A DNA stretch of 64,000 bases from contig NZ_JALPTH010000001.1 in the NCBI RefSeq assembly GCF_023218175.1, forward strand, positions 310,001 to 374,000. Direction: 5' to 3'. Below are positions 60,957 to 64,000 of this stretch, piece after piece. The stretch is from Streptomyces lichenis (lineage in GTDB: Bacteria; Actinomycetota; Actinomycetes; Streptomycetales; Streptomycetaceae). Position 1 is the stretch's first letter. Each line of letters begins with the position of its first letter. A program made the position numbers and the translations under genes. The notes below the pieces were generated by a model. It saw only the letters and a list, made by a program, of their open reading frames with translations. It was not told the origin of the DNA and made no database searches.

Positions 60957-60988
60957 CCGGTGGCCGTGCCGGCGCCATGGGCCACCGG
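60957..60988. terminator. Hairpin between convergent genes
   Basis: Perfect nine-base arms CCGGTGGCC and GGCCACCGG with a 14-base centre that itself contains GGCGCC. Located in the 103-bp gap between the lipoprotein and the secreted protein. Confidence 0.55.
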
Positions 60989-61017
60989 AAGCCGGCCAGG
61001 TCCCGGGCGACCGGCGG

Positions 61018-62598
61018 CTATGCGGGCGGGGGGCCGTTGACGCAGCGGGTGCGGGTGCACACCTCGGCATCCTTGGCCACATAGGGGTCGGTCCCGTTGC
61101 CGGAAGCCAGATAGGTGATGTCGACCCTGGTCACGCCGCCGGGGACGGTGGAGAAGTCGAAGAGGTCGTCCCAGGCCCGGGTGGTGGCCGTGCACAGCGG
61201 ACTGGAGGAGCGGTCCTGGGTCGAGCCGTCCGCCCCGGTGGCCCGCATCAGCAGCTTGCGGCAGCCGCTGACCACCTTGTTGTCGGTCTCGAAGGTGACA
61301 GACCGGTTGAGCCAGGTCAGCTTGCCGGTGGCGGTACTGGCGCCGTGGGACACCGTGAAGTCGGTGGACTCGGGCGGGTCGGGCGGCTCGACCAGTACGG
61401 GTTTCAGCGCGGGGACCGACACCATGTCGAAGACGCCGTAGTAGTAGCCGTTCCAGTCGTTGCTGGGCTTGCCGGTGTCGGTCTTGACGTGGGTGAACGC
61501 CTCGGCGCCGACCCAGCCCTGGAAGCGGCCGGCGTCGTCGATGACCTGGAGCATCGGCCGCGGATGGGAGTTGTGGAGGTAGCACTTGCCGTCCACGGGC
61601 TTGCCCGCCAGGCCCTGGCACCAGTACTCCTCGGTGTTGCGCCGCCCGTCGCCCACCTCGCCGATGTAGCGCACCCGGGTGGCCGGGGCGTCCTGGTCCT
61701 GCCACGCCTTGCGGCAGGTGCCCGCGCCCTGCTGGAGGAAGCCCATGCAGGCACCGGAGGCGCATCGGCGCCAGGGCTTGTCGTTGGTGCCGCCGATGCG
61801 GCTGAACGTCCAGTCGCCGCCGGTGCCCTCCCGGCCGACGCCCGCGCCCGCGGCCCGCACATAGGCGCCCTTGTACATCTGGGTGCTGTACGCGGGGTCG
61901 GTGAGCAGGGTGTCCACGCCCACCCGGCTGCCGCTGTCCAGCGAGTGGTTGCTGCCGTAGCCGACGCCGAAGGTCGCGCCGTAGTCGGAGAACGGGTCCT
62001 CGTCACCCGGCATGGTCACCGAGGTCGTCCTGCCGTAGTAGGTCGGGCTGGTGATCCGCGCGACGCCGCCGGAGGCCAGGCCGCTCTGCACGTTCCAGTA
62101 TTCGGTGAGCGCCCGGCCCGAGGGTCGTCCCACCGACGCGCCCCCGGTCCAGGTCACCCTGAGCCGGCCGTCGGCGGTGGAGTCGTAGACGCCGGTGTAC
62201 GAGCCGGCCGGGGCGCCGCGGAAGCCCGCGACCGTGCGCACCGAGCAGTTGGGCACCTCAGGCGCCCCGCAGTCCGCCCGCATGGCGTCCTCACGCATCG
62301 GGTTCGCCTTCTCGGTCCAGTACCAGAAATCGGTGGTGACCGTCCCGTCGGCGGCGAACCGGTAGTACCCGAGCCGCACCCAGTTGTCCTCGTCCTCCGG
62401 CTGGGAGCCGGTGGCGAGACCGCCGACCGAGACGACCCAGTTCCGCTTCCCGCCGGGCGGCGCCGGGGCGGCCTGCGCCGCACCCGCCGAGCCGACGACC
62501 GAGAAGACGGCGGAGGCGGTCAGCACGACGAACCCCAGCAGGGCCGCCGCACCCCGCTCCCACCACCGCGCCCGTGGCTGTCCCGCGTTCCCGCCCAC
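61018..62598 (-). CDS. Secreted protein, large form with fused C-terminal domain
   Basis: A 526-residue secreted protein with a Sec signal (LGFVVLTASAVFSVVGSAGAAQAAPA). The body (50-390) contains WVVSVGGLATGS, repeated aromatic motifs and many paired cysteines (CGAPEVPNC, RRCASGACMGF, GTCRKAW, EYWCQG, GKCYLHNSHPRP), ending with DDAGRFQGWVGAEAFTHV. From about 415 a separate domain, FTVSHGASTATGKLTW to the end, is homologous to the two small proteins encoded upstream. The GTG at 62598 has CTGGAG nine bases before. No catalytic motif recognised. Confidence 0.78.
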   Translation of the reverse strand: MGGNAGQPRARWWERGAAALLGFVVLTASAVFSVVGSAGAAQAAPAPPGGKRNWVVSVGGLATGSQPEDEDNWVRLGYYRFAADGTVTTDFWYWTEKANPMREDAMRADCGAPEVPNCSVRTVAGFRGAPAGSYTGVYDSTADGRLRVTWTGGASVGRPSGRALTEYWNVQSGLASGGVARITSPTYYGRTTSVTMPGDEDPFSDYGATFGVGYGSNHSLDSGSRVGVDTLLTDPAYSTQMYKGAYVRAAGAGVGREGTGGDWTFSRIGGTNDKPWRRCASGACMGFLQQGAGTCRKAWQDQDAPATRVRYIGEVGDGRRNTEEYWCQGLAGKPVDGKCYLHNSHPRPMLQVIDDAGRFQGWVGAEAFTHVKTDTGKPSNDWNGYYYGVFDMVSVPALKPVLVEPPDPPESTDFTVSHGASTATGKLTWLNRSVTFETDNKVVSGCRKLLMRATGADGSTQDRSSSPLCTATTRAWDDLFDFSTVPGGVTRVDITYLASGNGTDPYVAKDAEVCTRTRCVNGPPPA

Positions 62599-62621
62599 TT
62601 CGCTGACTCCAGGAGTTCCAG

Positions 62622-62655
62622 GGCCGCGCCGTCCACGATCCCGGACGGCGCGGCC
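62622..62655 (-). terminator. Hairpin between two secreted-protein genes
   Basis: Perfect 13-base arms GGCCGCGCCGTCC and GGACGGCGCGGCC with an eight-base loop. It follows the small secreted gene (stop 62681) and precedes the large one, so it may terminate or attenuate transcription between them. Confidence 0.65.
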
Positions 62656-62680
62656 GATATGCGGATTGTCGCTCGTACGG

Positions 62681-63133
62681 TCAGTGCGTGCCGTCGTCGC
62701 AGCCGCCGGGGTAGCAGAAGATGCCCACGAGGCCGTCGCGCTCGGAGTCGGGCGTGGTGGCGGTGGCCTTCTGCTGGAGGTTGAACCAGACGTAGGCGGG
62801 GCCGCCGGCGACCTTGGTGTCCAGGGTCGTCTTGTAGGCGTGCTTGCCGGCCGAGCACTTCCAGCTGCTGCTCGCCGCGGCGAGCGTGCGGCCCTGGCTG
62901 TCCCGGGCCTCGGCGTACACGCGGCGGCAGCTACCGGCCCCCTCGGGGACGTAGTTGACCCCCTCGGTGATGACGGTGCGGTTGGTCCAGGTGTTGGTGC
63001 CGGTCACCGTGGCGGCGCCGTAGGACAGGGTGAAATAGCTGGGGTCCGAGGTGGCGTGGGCCGGTCCGACGGCCAGGACGGTGGCCGCGACGGCGGCGGT
63101 GAAGGTGCTGAGGGCGAGACCCGGCTTCCTCAT
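62681..63133 (-). CDS. Small secreted protein, free-standing copy of the C-terminal domain
   Basis: A 150-residue secreted protein: signal ALSTFTAAVAATVLAVGPAHA, then YFTLSYGAATVTGTNTWTNRT, GAGSCRRVYAEARDSQGRTLA and SSSWKCSAGKHAYKTTLDT. Four cysteines, two in the SCRR and WKCS motifs, could pair. The domain repeats in the neighbouring 147-residue gene and at the C-terminus of the 526-residue protein. ATG 63133 follows GGAAGG. Unknown function; secreted beta-rich fold. Confidence 0.8.
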   Translation of the reverse strand: MRKPGLALSTFTAAVAATVLAVGPAHATSDPSYFTLSYGAATVTGTNTWTNRTVITEGVNYVPEGAGSCRRVYAEARDSQGRTLAAASSSWKCSAGKHAYKTTLDTKVAGGPAYVWFNLQQKATATTPDSERDGLVGIFCYPGGCDDGTH

Positions 63134-63182
63134 GGGAGTGCCTTCCGAGACGGGTGAACGGGGTGGGGTGTGCGGGCGCGGG

Positions 63183-63626
63183 TCAGCTGCAACCGCTGTT
63201 ACGGGTGCAGAAGACCTCTCCGAGATAGGTGGCCTGCGTGTCGGGCGAGGTCGCGGACGGCTTCTGCTGCCACGCGAACCCGACGAACGCCGGTCCGCCG
63301 GGGACCTGGGTGGCCAGCTCCGTCCCGTACGGGTGCTTGCCGGCCGAGCACTTCCAGCTGCTGCTGGCCTCGGCCAGGGTGGTGCTGTTCGCGTCGTAGG
63401 CCCGGGCGATCACCCGCCGGCAGCTTCCGGCGCCCTGGGGGACGTAGTTGACGCCCTCGGTGGTGACGGTGCGGTTGCTCCAGGTGTTGGTGCCGGTGAG
63501 CGTGGCCGCGCCGTAGGAGAGGGTGAAGGTGTTCACCTCGCCCGCGGCATGGGCCGAGGGGGCGGCGAAGAGGGACGCGGCCGCGACGGCGGCGAGCAGT
63601 CCGGCGGAGAACGTGGAGGTGCGCAT
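63183..63626 (-). CDS. Small secreted protein, paralogue of the preceding one
   Basis: A 147-residue secreted protein, signal GLLAAVAAASLFAAPSAHA, then FTLSYGAATLTGTNTWSNRT and GAGSCRRVIARAYDANSTTLA, SSSWKCSAGKHPYG. It is clearly a paralogue of the 150-residue gene 49 bases downstream (they share most motifs, in the same order) and of the fused C-terminal domain. ATG 63626 with GAAGGAAA upstream; an ATG at 63674 precedes the signal but adds a basic tail. Confidence 0.8.
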   Translation of the reverse strand: MRTSTFSAGLLAAVAAASLFAAPSAHAAGEVNTFTLSYGAATLTGTNTWSNRTVTTEGVNYVPQGAGSCRRVIARAYDANSTTLAEASSSWKCSAGKHPYGTELATQVPGGPAFVGFAWQQKPSATSPDTQATYLGEVFCTRNSGCS

Positions 63627-63785
63627 GGGTTTCCTTCTCTCTGTCGGGTGTGGCGAGGGTTTCGGGGTCGACAAGTCGACCCGTGTGCGGTTCGGCTCCG
63701 CCGCCTGTTCCGCGTCCGGGCTGAAGACGGACAGCGGGTGGGCGGCGAGCGCTCGGTGAATGGTCAGTGAGTGGTCAGCGCGTGG

Positions 63786-64000
63786 TCAGCGGCCGGCCGG
63801 GGGCTTCTGGTCCACGGGGAGCCGGGGTTTCAGATCGGCGGAGACCATGTCGAAGACGCCCCAGTAGCCGGCGGCCCAGGTCCCGGTGGGCCTGTTGGTG
63901 CGGGTGTCCACCTCGGTGAACGCCTCGGCGCCCACCCAGCCCTGGAAGCGGCCGGCGTCGTCGACCACCTGGAGGAGGGGGCGGGGATGCGAGTTGTACG
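63786..64000 (-). CDS. Secreted protein, large form without the fused domain (start outside window)
   Basis: Only the C-terminal 71 residues are in the window. YNSHPRPLLQVVDDAGRFQGWVGAEAFTEV and GVFDMVSADLKPRLPVDQ match residues about 340-400 of the 526-residue protein, but the chain ends (TGA 63786-63788) just where that protein continues into its extra domain. So this copy lacks the fused domain, and the domain is instead encoded by the next gene downstream. Confidence 0.72.
   Translation of the reverse strand, partial: YNSHPRPLLQVVDDAGRFQGWVGAEAFTEVDTRTNRPTGTWAAGYWGVFDMVSADLKPRLPVDQKPPAGR

Noticed and set aside
61409..61585. Internal similarity of the large secreted protein to known repeats
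   Set aside because: The shared block with the partial gene at 63786 is paralogy between genes; no internal repeat within one protein was found.

Overview
The window is very GC-rich with strong G/C in third codon positions, tightly packed genes, many 4-bp ATGA-type overlaps, GTG and TTG starts, a conservon, Tat signals and DmdR/DtxR- and Crp-like sites. This points to a Streptomyces-type actinomycete chromosome (Streptomycetaceae); the block from the SepF-like gene to the enoyl-CoA hydratase also fits the gene order I remember for that family. I saw no rRNA, tRNA, CRISPR array, phage or intact insertion sequence.

Layout. 1-7.0 kb: end of a beta-propeller protein; a divergent pair (dihydrodipicolinate-synthase-family enzyme and a luciferase-like monooxygenase) around a 20-bp palindrome; a sugar ABC importer (lipoprotein, two permeases) with a clear promoter and a dense set of repeats. 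7.0-14.1 kb: SepF-like division protein, MazG-like pyrophosphohydrolase, a DUF6099-like protein, a second luciferase-like enzyme, and the Hen1-Pnkp RNA repair pair. 14.1-18.3 kb: arginine deiminase, ornithine carbamoyltransferase and an amino-acid permease (arginine deiminase pathway without carbamate kinase). 18.2-29.7 kb: an aromatic acyl-CoA degradation region (enoyl-CoA hydratase, a monooxygenase/old-yellow-enzyme fusion of the salicylyl-CoA 5-hydroxylase / 2-aminobenzoyl-CoA monooxygenase type, PaaX regulator, aryl-CoA ligase, acyl-CoA dehydrogenase, RidA), interrupted by a membrane Ser/Thr kinase. 30.6-36.1 kb: a sulfur-scavenging operon (Cys-containing leader peptide, FMN reductase, sulfonate-type ABC importer, flavin monooxygenase).

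36.3-44.5 kb: a compact putative biosynthetic locus: MMPL exporter, SAM methyltransferase, acyl carrier protein, FabF-like ketosynthase, then a separately promoted AurF-like diiron oxygenase and a ferredoxin-fused ferredoxin reductase. All catalytic and metal-binding residues I could check are present; it looks like a small lipid or acyl-derived metabolite pathway that I cannot match to a known product. 44.6-47.8 kb: a second leader peptide with a Xi-class-GST-like enzyme, a decayed hydrolase/STAND-ATPase/WD40 gene and a parvulin.

47.9-53.3 kb: a conservon (cvnA-B-C-D) with two P450s, one lacking the ExxR motif in the CYP157 manner. 53.9-60.9 kb: a bicovalent-FAD oxidase, a DUF5701-like protein, a VOC protein, an iron-box-controlled siderophore-interacting protein, a repeat-bearing membrane protein, a class V aminotransferase, a truncated FecCD permease and a lipoprotein. 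61.0-64.0 kb: a run of secreted proteins built from one domain set, with the same C-terminal domain fused in one gene and free-standing in two others.

The best candidates for undescribed biology are the 36-44.5 kb acyl locus, the secreted split/fused family at the right end, and the repeat-expanded N-terminus of the monooxygenase fusion.
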